From the NCBI GenBank assembly GCA_035582835.1, contig JAYKAV010002596.1, forward strand, positions 906,829 through 970,828: a stretch of 64,000 nucleotides of DNA, given 5' to 3'. A model generated the notes under the pieces. It was not told where the DNA came from, ran no database searches, and worked only from the letters and a program-made list of their open reading frames with translations. The DNA comes from Phoebastria nigripes (taxonomy: Eukaryota; Chordata; Aves; Procellariiformes; Diomedeidae). The first letter of the stretch is position 1. Every line of letters starts with the position of its first letter. A program made the position numbers and the translations under genes. Below, in pieces: positions 24,219 through 36,246 of this stretch.

Positions 24219-24270
24219 AATATGCATGTCCAATACATTACTACTGCGAAGCTTTGCTTTCTTAGCCAAG
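24219..24270 (+). other. Candidate 52-bp microexon, unidentified
   Basis: Preceded by TCTATTTTTCTTTCAG, a near-ideal acceptor, and followed by CCAAG|GTAAGA, a near-ideal donor. Two of the three frames through the 52 bases are open. Either frame gives an unremarkable peptide (for example I-C-M-S-N-T-L-L-L-R-S-F-A-F-L-A-K), and I do not recognise a gene. Good paired splice signals 52 bases apart are unusual but will occur by chance in long intergenic DNA. It could belong to a long non-coding transcript or to a cassette exon of a gene outside the window. Confidence 0.25.
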
Positions 24271-24599
24271 GTAAGATTATTTCAGTGCATTAACTCTGAT
24301 AAACTTTCATTTGTAGATTATTATTTTATCTTCAAAAGAAGAGAACAAACATTTTTCATTACTTTCTTCACCACCCTCCCTCCTCCAAACCTTGAACTGT
24401 GTATTGATGTCCTTGACAACACAAGAATAAAATTTTGCATTAAGCTGGGAGGAACGATCCAGAATAATTAAAAGAAAGCTGCATCCTTTCATTTCTGTGC
24501 AGCCTTTGGAAAACTCATGCTGCGAGAAGAATTTCTAACCATACATAGAGGACTGTGAATTGCACATGATAAATAACTGTGTAATCTCCTCCAAATCCT

Positions 24600-25520
24600 C
24601 CCACAGAGTGGTTGAAAGGAGCAACAAATCCAATCTTTTGGTCCAAATGTGGACAGGAGGAGGGAGGGATGAAGTAACGTTGTCTTATCTATCCCTTTAG
24701 TCCCATGAAAGACACTGCATGCAAGCTGCCTGCGAACGGAGGTCTTTAGGTTTTGAGAGAGTGCAACTATTCAGGGAGAGGGCATTGCTAGAACAGAGAA
24801 ATGTTCCTCCTCACTGAAAGCCACAGGCATTTTCTTTACGTAGTTACTGTTGACATTGGCAGAAGTGCTTTGCACAATTCCCACTCTGCACCTGTAAATT
24901 CCCCCAAGGCACATTTGAAACCTTAGGGGATGGCCAGCCGGGGACAAAACATGGGCACGGTCTGGGCCTACGTGCGGGTAAGATGCTTTTCCAAGCATAC
25001 CTCAAGGTCAATGAATCCACGGGAAAAACGTCCCACAGAAGTCCCTGTGGGTTCACGGGGCTGTGATCCCTGCTGGCTCTGTGGGTGTCCGGACCCATCC
25101 CCCCCCACATTCCTCAGCACATGATGCAGTGGAAACTGTGGCTCGAGCCTGCAGATCATTCTGCCTGATTTTTGGCCATCCCATGACTTTTTTCCATGGG
25201 AGGATGTTAGTTGAGCCAAAGTGTTTAACTGAATCTGGCAATTCTCAGCCGTTTGCTGGCAGGCACCAATTTGGTGAATCGACATAATTTGTGACACTCT
25301 CAGTGTGGGATCCTAAATGGAGACATTTTTATTTTAAAACAAATTAGCTCAGCTTCTGTGAAGAAAAAAAAGAAGAAGAAAGAAAAAAAAAAATTCCAGG
25401 GCTAATTATTTCTTGTGCCTGAAATGATGACACAGGCGGTATAAAACTGTGGGATGAAATGGAAAACCACCGCTCCTAAACAAGACAAACCAAGACTGCC
25501 CACGCCCATTAAAAATTCTA
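24600..25520. other. Locally GC-richer segment in AT-rich surroundings, function unknown
   Basis: This stretch has a visibly higher GC content, several CpGs (for example 24950-25100), an A-rich break at 25363-25395, and then a motif-rich block (GGCTAATTATTTC, TGATGACACAGG, 25399-25450). Short open frames overlap on both strands without recognisable products. It could be a conserved non-coding element, a distal promoter or lncRNA exon. Nothing in the sequence alone decides this. Confidence 0.25.
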
Positions 25521-28500
25521 GGAAACAGGGACAAACTCCACAGTCTAAACTGTAACTTTAGCAATGTGCTGTGCTGTCAGTAAGAGATAGTACTCAATTA
25601 CCTAGGGAAAGAGCAATTTCTTCCTGTCTTTCCTGCAACTTCTTTTCTTTGGGAAAAGAAATACTACTTTTTCCTTGCTTTGCCCTCCCATCTTCAGCTG
25701 TTTTCTAAAGGGATTGCTTCTTTGACATATTCAAATGAATGTTGTGCATCACAGCAGCTGCCAAATTAGACATGGAGCTGGAAGTACCATTGTTTTGGAT
25801 GTCTCCTTATTTAATGGTTTCCCCTTGCAAGCCTGCTTTCCGTCCCTCCCATTCTCATGGAACAAAAGTCATGGTTTGAGCCCTTGCTCGGTAAAGACTG
25901 CCACCATCAAAACCTAATAATCAAATGTTGCCCTTGAAAGGGTGCAACACTCAGGGAAGGCAAACTACAGTGGAGTAAAAATCACTAAACAGCTTAGCGT
26001 TCAGTCTTAACAGAAATGCTGTTCTGGCAGCATCCTCCTGTTGGCAGCGGCCAAAGAGTTTCCAGAATGCTGGGGGTTGTATTTCCATCTCTCTCCCCCC
26101 TTGCCATAGCGCCAGGCATATTTATCAGAATTTTACAGAATCAGCCTCTATCACTTCAACTGATTTTGAGCCCAGAATTTTCTTTGTCTCTACAAAATTA
26201 ATTTCACTGTGTTAAAAAGTATTAGGTGTTCACCTTTTGAAAGAAATGAAAATAGCTTGTGGTCTGGGATTTTATGTTTTTTGCTTTCCATTTAGACATG
26301 AGAATCACATGAAAAATACTGGCTAGGGTCTAAAATAAGTAGACTCAGGACAGCAGGGGAATGAAGCAAAGGGAAATGAGTCTTGCAGTGCCTTCTGTTT
26401 GGCTATGTGTTTTCCTTCTAAAAATCATTACAGTTGAATGCTTGGTAGTGTATTATGCCAAAGATAAAGGCTATTGGCCAAATCTGCTGCCATTTATATC
26501 CCATACCAACTCATCAAAATCTTGAATAAAATGATACACCAACATCAATTAAAAGTAACACCACTGAAATTAAAACACGTTTCTTCACATGGGCGCTGAT
26601 ATAACATGGAAGAGATTTGACACAAAATAAATACAGGACTTACAAAACTATTGTTATTTGACCATATACAGTCTTCCCAGTGTGTCAGCTTCCTAATAAA
26701 TATCAACTCAAAAGCTGAAATACAGGTGAAATACGGACTTCAAGTACTTCAATAACAATGGCAAGACAAAGAGATTCATAATTCTCTGTGTGTTTTGTTC
26801 CTCTTAATTATTCTTAGTTCTCTTTATTATTGTGCCGTCTTATAGATTTACCAATATTTTTTCTTCATCTGTGATTTGAGTTATCAATCACTGAAAATAT
26901 TTAACCAGGGAAATTTTCATCTCTGAAAGGAGATTAAGCCAGAGAAATGACAATAAATTATTTTTTCCCAAAGATAAAGGGCATTTTAATAACCATTTAG
27001 GATATCAACTGCAGTTATAGATCACTGCCACATGAATATCAACAACAAAATAATCACTAAAAGTTTATATTTTGATTTGTTTTGATTTAAAAATATTTAG
27101 TAATATAGTATGCTCTTAGTATTCGGTCATTTGATTTGATAAGTCTCTTACATCATATAGACTGCTAGCTGCTTGAGTGATTTAAGTACTCACGTTTATT
27201 AAATTAAAGCTATGCTGTGAAAAACTAGATTCATATTATTTCTTGTACATTTCTGAATATACAATTGATGGGTTCAAATTTTCATAATGATGTCCCTTAT
27301 TTTCTGGAACTATTCCTTTGTGAGATTATATTTCTTCATTCTTAATGAGAAACTATCCAGTACTTTAGTGGCTACTAACAAATGAAAAACTAAATCTGGA
27401 GTCAAGTGTGACTGTTTTGCTAGAAAGAACAAGGGGAATCATATGCAACGATCTCTACTGCTTGTTTTCAGACACTATCCAAGTTTCTCTGCACTTAGTT
27501 ATGTCTGCAAAATCCATAAAATCTCCTTGTCACCTCAATTTCTCCAATATTCTCTCTCTATGTATAAGCCTGACTTGTGTGAAGTGAAACTATATCTTAA
27601 ATAAATTTTCTTTTAGTGAACTACAGATTGAGGTGATTGATCCTCTTTTCCACATCAAAGCACATTCCTCTGGGGTAATTTGTGTCTCCAAATCCTGCTC
27701 ACAATCTATCCTATTAGTAAGATTTCTTTGCCACAAAAGTTTTCTGAAATATGCATATAGATCACTTGTATACTTTTTGTCCGTTATCTAACCATCGTTT
27801 CTATTGAAGTTAATTTTCTGATTAAGAAAACTTGCCTAGTATGTTGAGGAACATAATGACTAATTTGGATGTCCTACTACCAGGAGAAAGTGACCCAGTT
27901 AAACTTAGTTAAGAATTCAACATAAGATTGAAATATTTCTATGTTTTTACATCTCTGTAAGAGCAATCATAATTTTAATTAGACTTAATATCCTCTATGT
28001 TTATGAAATTCACTCTGCTGCTGGATCTACAGCCAGTTTAAGGCTTCTCAGCATTAGAGAGGAACCTCAAGAGTAAGGGACCTATGGTAGGCCATGTTTA
28101 TGTCATTTCTGCCACAGGGAGAAAAAGGTGGGAAGTTGCGTGGAAGACCACGGAGAACAGGTCTGTCTGTTCTTGCTGACATCCAAGGCTGGGAAACGTT
28201 GAAAGTCACAATCAGTGTTGCTGCTGGGAAAGATAACTGTGCCAAATATTAGCTAATAGCTCACAACTCCTCTTTTAGTGACAGCAGTATTACTTAACTT
28301 GGCCTCCCAGAGCTTTGGCTCAGGCCAAGTAGGCTGTCTGACCATAGCAATTTCACTGCCACCATGAGTCTGCTTCCCAGGGATGCTGACTGTTTGTTTC
28401 TGCCTGGAATTAACCCTGACCAAATAAGATTTAAGTTTTCTCCATTTTCAAACAAGCAAAGGCATCTCAAAGTAATTGTCATAATCTCAGTCATTTATTC

Positions 28501-30773
28501 AGAAACTAGAAGGTAATCATCGTTTAAGTAGTACATGTCTATATATACATTCAAATAGATACATCACTTGATCTGACCTTTCTTAAAAAAAAAAAGGCAA
28601 AAAATCCTGAAAGAAATAAATATTCTTCCCAAAACATAGTATTCAAAGGTAACAGTTTGTATTAAGGACCCAGCAGAGATCATTTTATTTAGCCTAACTT
28701 CTAGAGAGTAATTGAATTTACTTAGTAATAAACCCATAGGTTCAGATAATCCAGGCATATATAGGTCAAAATACTCACCAAGGAACAATAAAATCATGTC
28801 ACTTCTGTTAGCTGATCTTTTAGAAGCTGTCTTGTTGTCATTTCAGGCCTGGATCTTCTGGTTTTCAATGGAATTGTTCTATTTTATCTGAGATGTAAAA
28901 TTCTTTGAAATGGAAATCCTAAATCATTACCTCTTGACAGCTTCAAAGGATTGATAGCCCACTTTGAATCTCTTTGAAGTACTTATTTCAAATTAAAAAA
29001 TAAGTTACCCTGAAAGAAGACAATTATACCTTGAGCAATAGACAACTTTTTTTCCTTCTGAAAGGTTTCCTGGTCCATGAGCATCTTTGAAGTATATATT
29101 GTTCACCAGTTGTACCTCAGAGTTTAACCAATAGCAAACACTCCCTTGTAATATAGAGGTGTAGTCTGACATTTTAATAGTCAAAGAGGAATTACAGTTA
29201 GTTTTAGTCACTATGTACAACTTTGTTCCAAATAACCAAATTAATTTGAGGAGATCGGCTATTACAGGAATAGCACCAAAAAGATGTCTTCTAACTCTCA
29301 ACTTCATCTCAGCCTACAAATTATGGGATTATTTCAGATAAAAAAGTACAATGTTTCCTTGACCCTGCTTTTCCAGAGGAAATGAGCTGCTCATTTTGAC
29401 TACTTCTTTGTTTACTTAATCAACAAATAACTCCTAACATTCAAGACCAATAAGTCCTATATTAGTTAAATTCATGTTCGGGGGAGAGGTGCTGTTTCTG
29501 AAACTTACACATCAAAACTAGCGTAACGACATCTCAAGGCTGAATTTTTACATTCTTGATTTTATTTCAAGAAAATGGTACATGAAAGATTGTCACCAGC
29601 TTAGATTTATGGGCTGTTTTCTTCTACTCCTCTTCTTTCTGTCATGATTTTTTTTTACCCCATTTTTAGTTGTAAAATTAAAGAATAGGGGTGAAATAAG
29701 TATAGTAAAGAAAAATCTAAAGCAAAGGTTTTGAAAATAACTGATAATCTTTAAATAAATAAATAGCCCTTCTTTTTTACAAGTTCAATATTATGATAAT
29801 TTTTACAGATTTTCATGATTCAGGCATGCAGGGGAAATTAATTATGTATCTAAGAGACAAATAGAGTTGAAGTGGTGTTTATTCCCTTTTCCCATAGTAC
29901 CTGTGGAATGTTAAATATAGCAAATGGCCTGTTCATTGAAATCACTGATCATTCCTGACTGATACCCATTTTCAAAGCTTCCTTGCCACAGGACATTTCA
30001 GTGTGTTTAGAAGAGTCGTCAGACTTGGGTGGACTGCAGAACTGCTAACAAAGGAAGAACAGGCATGTCATCTTTCCCATGCAAGCGATATGCTTGTTTC
30101 AAAATAGAGTTAATTCCAGCTGATTTGCAAGTGTCTATAATTGGAAGGTTAGACGCATGACTTTCATGGCTGGCAAAAAACCACAAGAGAAAGTTGGACC
30201 CTGTATCAGGAGAATTCATGCCTCCTTAAGAGGAGGTAAGCAGCTGGCAAGCATCAAATATACTATGATCTGGCCTTTACTCAAGAAACATTATCTTGAC
30301 AGTATATAAACTATCTTTACAACCCACTCTCTAGCATTCCCTTTCAGGGGAAATTCCTAGAGAAGATGACAAAATAAAAGCCGTTCAGGAGGTGTTTCAT
30401 ACTTCATCCTCCAAGGGGAGTAAAAGGAAAAAAAAATCTCACTAGTCCGATTCTTGATCCCACATACTTTGGTATAATTAAGTATAACAGTATTGAGATT
30501 ACTCAAATTATGCCACTATGATCCTGCAGATCAAGATCAAAATGAGATTCAGTGTATCTTAGTCCATTTTTGCTGGTGTTGGTAATGTTAATCCATTTAT
30601 TCAGATTCCTGCTGGGTTTTTGAATTGGAAACTGATTTACTGAAACAGAACACAACTTCTTTCTAGCTGTTAAAATAGTAACATCTAGGTAGAACATGAG
30701 GAATACTTTTTTATTAAGCATGATAAGAGAAATACTTTATCAAGTGAGCTGATGTTCAAATAATGATATCCAA
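25521..30773. other. Non-coding AT-rich interval, no gene seen
   Basis: Apart from an old repeat at 26476 and a small 9-bp inverted repeat at 28297-28330 (ACTTGGCCT / AGGCCAAGT), nothing can be supported. The segment 26930-27080 is rich in TAAT-like motifs. Confidence 0.45.
26476..26570. repeat. Old interspersed repeat (ATTTACACC / CCATTGAA style)
   Basis: GGCCAAATCTGCTGCCATTTATATCCCATACCAACTC, with a further GATACACCAACATCAATTAAAAGTAACACCACTGAAAT, follows the pattern of a widespread old amniote repeat (…ATTTACACCAGTG-AACTCCATTGAAATCAATGG-TTACACC…). Strongly diverged. Similar fragments lie at 32530-32570, 42650 and 60756. Confidence 0.4.
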
Positions 30774-31262
30774 ATGCTGATCTTGCTATTCTTTCCAATA
30801 GTGACAGTAATGAGTAACATAAACTGTCAGCCCAAGATGAATAGCATGAAAGTCAAAGGAAAAGGAATCCCACAGCAACATAGAAAACTTAACATCACTT
30901 ACAGGGTGCTGACTAAAAATGAACAAGAGGTAGGGGATGACATGAAGAAATGCCTTCATATTTCATTGTTTTTCCTCTTCCGTACACAAAAAAACAAGCA
31001 CAACTATGTGAATTCAAACTTTGGATTGAATAAAATTGGCAAGCACACTAAGTGTGTGAGCAAAATGTTAGTATCAAGACACAAAACACAGACACTTGTC
31101 TTAATTTCTATGGGATCCACCTTGTCTTTTTATTTGAAAAAATCCACTAGGAGCTCCCATAGAAACACACATAATGTTAGGACTACTCAAACTGAACTTC
31201 AAATAATGAAGTCAATTACTTTAAGCGTGTTCAATGGAGCTGGCAGAGAGAGGCAGATCTGA
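30774..31262 (+). other. 162-codon open frame, no recognised product
   Basis: The longest open frame in the window that is neither in a CR1 element nor made of simple sequence. It starts at an ATG with a short hydrophobic N-terminus and continues with a Lys/Asn/Ser-rich basic sequence without domain features. For DNA of this base composition an open run of this length is unusual but could occur once by chance in 64 kb. I see no splice context, Kozak-like start or polyadenylation signal that would argue for a gene. Confidence 0.15.
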
Positions 31263-31823
31263 GGATACTAAAAGCTTCTTGTAAATATAATGCTATCAGA
31301 GGGGAAGGAATCTGGAGGCTCTTTCTTTGCCCCTAATAGAATACGAGTTCTCTTCTGAGTGTTATAGACAGAAATAACATATCCCTGGATGTCGTACAAA
31401 TACTTCTGAAAATCAAATCTCTGTTTACAGTATAATCCAGAGTATGGAGAGAGGTCAGGAATTATAACAGCAAAAATTTCAAATCACTGGGCCAAAAATC
31501 TCTGCTTATGTGTGCGAGAGGGTCACTGGTGTCGGTGTACTGAATCCATTTAACACCTCGTGAGGGCCTGCCCTGTGTTGTGCATCCGGTCTGACTTGTA
31601 AAGGCACACCTATGGCTTCAGCTGTTTCAGGTTTCCTCTCATTAGGGTGAGTGGGGTTTTTCTTAGTTTTCAAGTCAGAAATTGGAAGGCCTGTCAGACT
31701 GACAAGATGGAAGATAAAGAGTAGCTTTTTTGGTTACCAGAAAACTCTTATCAGTTAGAGGAAGTGCAAGATACAGTGTAATAATTTCCAGTGTGAGGTG
31801 TGGGTGGTTCCTGTAGCCATTCT

Positions 31824-32078
31824 TTATTGCTGCAGGTCATTCCTCTCATTCCACCGCCTTTTGCATAGTCTATAGTTTTCATCAGCTCTGTCTAGGTGCT
31901 TTTGAAACATGATCAAGTCTTTCCTGAAGGCCCAAAATTGTCTCCTTTCTGTAATCATCTCCTCACATACCTGAATCACCTGGCAAGTAAATAGAACAAG
32001 GACAAGTGTGTTTAAAAGGATGGTTTTGCAGAGTTTTCCCAGCTCTAACTCTGATTGCCCATAGACAACCTTACTCAT
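31824..32078 (-). other. 84-codon open frame with one membrane segment next to AATAAA; unidentified
   Basis: On the minus strand an ATG at 32078 opens 84 codons. A hydrophobic stretch near codons 18-37 (…TILLNTLVLVLFTCQVIQVC) is followed by a highly charged segment with heptad-like spacing. The stop codon TAA lies inside an AATAAA hexamer (minus strand, near 31822-31827), so the frame ends at a polyadenylation signal. An in-frame stop is just upstream of the ATG. The layout fits a small membrane protein remnant or an old retroposed sequence, but no family is recognised and chance is possible. Confidence 0.2.
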
Positions 32079-32289
32079 TAGTCACAGCCTCCCTTTTTTC
32101 TCCTTAGCTTCTTTCTGGTTTAGCTCAGCTCTAGCTCAAATATTACACAAAAAAACATGTCCAGGTGTCTTCCTAGTGTGCCACCAATCCTACAAGCACA
32201 CAGATTGCAAATGCTTCAGAAAATCACAGCAAGTACATAACAGAAAGAACATAGCTAACTCATTTTAGCTAATGTAGAACTGTTTTCCA

Positions 32290-33060
32290 TGATATACATT
32301 TAGTTCTTTATGTCTGTCTCATATGAAATAGCTCCTGAAATAGTTATCTCATTTCCTTTAGGAGACACATTCCTAAACTGATACATATTACACTGTTAAT
32401 ATTTTCCTAATATCCAACCTATATATTTTTAATTAATTTGATCCTATTACTGTTGGATATATCCCTCCACACTATACCTTCTCTTTTTGTACACATTTGG
32501 CAAATATTTAGAGATTGCTTAGACCAAATCCTCACTGAAGCCATGCTGATTTAAACCAGATGAGTATCTGGCTCTCTATGTCTACTAAAGCAACCACTTT
32601 AAATCTTTCCACACAGCTTAGTCTCTACAGATCTCTGTCCTCTTGCTGCTATTTTCTTGACTGTTTTAATATTTTTAAAATATTTTGGTTTATTTTATTT
32701 TAATTTAATTTATTTTTTTTCCAGATAAGGAGAAGCCCAGAGTAAAAAGTACTAGTCCAGATATGGTAACTCTTTGGTAATAAGGAATGGAGCTTTCCTC
32801 TCTCTGTTCTGTTGATGTGACACCTCTCTTAATATAATATACCCTACTTTTTTTTTTAGCTGCCATTTTGCATATTCTAACCTTGTCCATTATTAGAACT
32901 CCAAGGGGTATTCTTAAGTATTTTTCTCTTCTGAATTTCTNTTTCCCTTGAATAGTTGTGGTTTGGAAAACTTTTACCTCCCAGGTATAATACAACAAAG
33001 CATCATTTGTTTCTGCTCTCATTTGTAATTTTTCTAAGGCGGGGAACATGTGAATTCATA
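32290..33060 (-). mobile_element. Very old CR1-like LINE fragment
   Basis: In the plus orientation the sequence follows, in order, the reverse complement of a CR1 3' region: GACACATTCCTAAACTG…CACTGTTAATATTTTCC, CCTAATATCCAACCTATAT, ATTTGATCCTATTACTGT, CAAATATTTAGAGATTG, then after a break CCAGATATGG, TTTTTTTAGCTGCCATTTTGC, CCAAGGGGTATTC, and near the end a block like the ORF2 C-terminal half. Divergence is high, with insertions (one at about 32525-32575 resembles a separate old repeat). The first 150 bases are the most convincing and the distal part is tentative. Confidence 0.5.
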
Positions 33061-36000
33061 AACCTGGGGCAAATCAAGATTTACACAAGAGTTGGTGCAT
33101 GCATGGTATAATGTAGCCATGCTGAAACAGTAGCAGAGATATGACTCTTGATGAATGAGGTCTAAACTTGGTATGCTTTAAAATGCCTTCTTTCAGTTTG
33201 TGCTCAACACATTTCTCACACTTTGAGTGCACAGATTGCTCAGTTGTAGCCAGCTACCACGATGGAATTACATCCAATACAGGGCAATGGACTTTGCTTC
33301 TCCCTGTGTATAGGACAAATACTTACCAATCCCTGTGACTGCTAGCACCAAATTTTAATTATTTCTTTTGTTTAAATTTTTCTGTGTTTTTGTTTTATCC
33401 CATTAAGCAATAGTCAGTTGATTTTTAACAGACTTCATGACTCACTCTATGTAATGTTATCCATTTGTTTTTCTTTTAAAGCAATATATAGTTCCACATA
33501 CTTAGTACATAGAGTATCTCTTACCTTTTTTTTTTTTTTGACAGTCCAGTTTAGCCTTACTCTAAGTTTAGAATTTCTGGTCCTGTTCAGCTGACACTTA
33601 TGGCCTTGAGATATCTGGCAAAGACCTCAGGTACAACCTAACTCACTTAAGGCATAACATGATCTTAGCCCAAGCAGCTCTGACTGGCAACGTCATGACA
33701 ATAACTGTTAGTGTAATCGGTCCTAGAACACACTCATGAATCTCTTCCTTGTTGTGTAATAACTGCAGTTTTTACGCTTGGCTATATCTCCTGGGGGAGA
33801 AGAATGATGGATGCTAGATCCCTGCAGGAAAATTAACTTCCAGGTAACATCCCTGAGGTACAGATATGTTCTTATAAATCTCCCTGAATCTTCCAGGACT
33901 TTGGAAGCTGCTCCAGGACCAGAGTTCTCAGCTTCTCAAANACATAGATAAAATTGAATTCTGTGGAAGTAACAGAGCAAGGACTGAAAAAGAAGGAGGA
34001 CAATATGACTGGGACGAATAATATGTAAATCAGGAGCCCTGAGAGAGAAATGAGAGGAGTCATTTGGGTTTCTGGGAAGGTGAGGGAAAACTAGGAAACA
34101 GCAAAAGGAGTTTCAAGGAAGAGGGAGACTGGTAGAATTTAGTAGCATTTTAAGGTACTGCAAAGAAATTCAAAGGTATTTGAATTATTGGAAACTCTGT
34201 CATTCTTCCCCACTCTGCTTTACCATTGCCCCCTCCACTTCCCCAGTTTCATTTGGGAGCAGGATTTTAACTTACACAGTTTTCTTTCAAAGACCCACTC
34301 TATCTCTTTGAAGTAGCCCTTTATTCACCATACCTTTGGTTTCTGGACTGACACAAGGAGTCCAGATGTAGAAAGGAGGAGTAGGATCTGCTTTAACTGA
34401 GCAGAAGAGAAAGAGGCAGCAAAAGGGATAGAATTGGGAGTTTCTGCTCCTGAGGTTGCAAGGCCTGAAGAGAGAGCCTGAGCGCATCTGCTGCAGCCTC
34501 CATATGGGGTTGCATCCTCACAAAAATAGCCATGATTTCACAACTGCTGACAGTGACAACAGGAACAGCTCTTGGGGAGCAAGAGATTGGCTGTTTGGAT
34601 CACACATTACTTGAGTAGCCAGTGGAAAGAAACGACTGCCTATTCTCTTATTGTCATGGTCTCTTTTCCTGCCACATAGGAATTGAAATTTAAATGTAAA
34701 AATCTTACAGTATCTTAATTTTTTTTTCCTATCTACTGTGAAAATTGTCGAGTATTACAACCTAGACCCTCATTTCATGATATGAAAACTATTTGACTGA
34801 TAAACTTAAGAAATGGCATATAAATGATGCAAGGATGAACAGCTACAAAATAGGTCATTGATCAGCAGAATATAGAGGGCATTTGGAGTTAGTCTGGGGG
34901 TGTTTGCTTTTACAAATACCAGGTAGCATTTATCTTGTATTTCAGAGACATGCTATGGTAACAATGTTTGAAGTTGTAAATAACTCAAAAAAGACTTGAA
35001 AATAGCAGTTGTGTACTGACAGTGTTTAGCTTTCCTGTTTTTAATGTGTCTGGGACTGTATTTCAGAGCTTTGCCACCTCTATTTATGTTGTCTTCAGTG
35101 CTGGCCCAGCACTGCTAAATTTCTAGCTATATTCACAGTTTTTGCTGTTATGTTCTTCCAGTATCATTGTTCTCATTGTTACAGCCTGTATGGAAGGAAT
35201 CATACAGTTTTCTTTATGTTTCACAGCTGGGTAGTCATAGTTATTGTGACTGCAGGGTGAAAGCCTAGGGACAATTCTCAGATTAATCTTTTTTTGGAAA
35301 CTTTACTGCATTGCTAACTCATCTGTCTAATTCTTATACACATTTTGCAAGGCATTATAATTGAGAAGTGACCAGCCAAATGACTGACTATACTTCTGAA
35401 GGTAATCTCAGGCATAAAAACCACAGGACTTAAAGGGCATTCCTCTGTTAGCAATCCAGCCCTGCTACTGCAAGCAACTGCTTTAAGTCTTCCCTTTTCT
35501 TTTGCGTTCTCCTAGAGTGTTCATTCACAGTCCGCTTAGGTAATCTTCCTCTTCATTAGCACATTTCCACACCATTTATTATTTCAAATACCCTGAAGAT
35601 ATATTGGTAAAAACAGCACTACTCTGTATGTCCGTTCTTAGAATCGCAAATGCTTTTAGTTCCCTATCTCTGAGGAAGTATTTTGCTTGCAGCATTTCTA
35701 AGTCACAGAGGTCATGCACAAAGTTTTGTCACACTGAACTATTCAGTTCAAGCAAGACTAAAACACACACTCACAAAAACAAACCTCATCCCCCATCTGC
35801 AATGATCAGCTTCATTGAGTATGTTACAAGCTTCCTCATTTTCCATTCAGTAAGAGCCAATTATTGTTAATCTACTGAGTTGGAAGTCACCTCACATACT
35901 AACAAGTCTTCTGATCCTCTGACTTACAAACAGCTTTACTCATTTTCTAGCATCATCCCTTGTGAAGTTACAAAAATGCTCTGTACTTGCAGAACTTTCT

Positions 36001-36185
36001 ACTTCAGATCTATGTTATTCTATTAATAAGGATATATATCTGGAAAATAAACTAATTTAACTGAGTCAATAATATCTGCTTTGTTTTTTGTTACAGGCTG
36101 AGACCTTTACTTATATAAATTTTCATAGCAGAATACAAATAATAATTGAAAAATATAATGTCAAGCAATAAGAATCTCATTTGCT
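33061..36185. other. Non-coding interval, no gene seen
   Basis: AT-rich with T runs (33526-33540) and one n near 33941. 34080-34560 is more mixed in composition and may contain old unrecognised repeats. No gene can be supported. Confidence 0.45.
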
Positions 36186-36246
36186 GTTTTGGTTTGGTTT
36201 GGTTTTTTGGTTTTGGTTTTGGTTTTGGTTTGTTTTTTTTTTTTTT
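36186..36246. repeat. (TTTTGG)n tract
   Basis: GGTTT/GGTTTT units repeated about seven times, then a T run. G runs are only two long, so a stable quadruplex is less likely than at 53198. Confidence 0.9.

Noticed and set aside
36186..36246. Telomere-like repeat (TTTTGG)
   Set aside because: It is not the vertebrate TTAGGG unit and is only a few units long, so it is a microsatellite and not an interstitial telomere.
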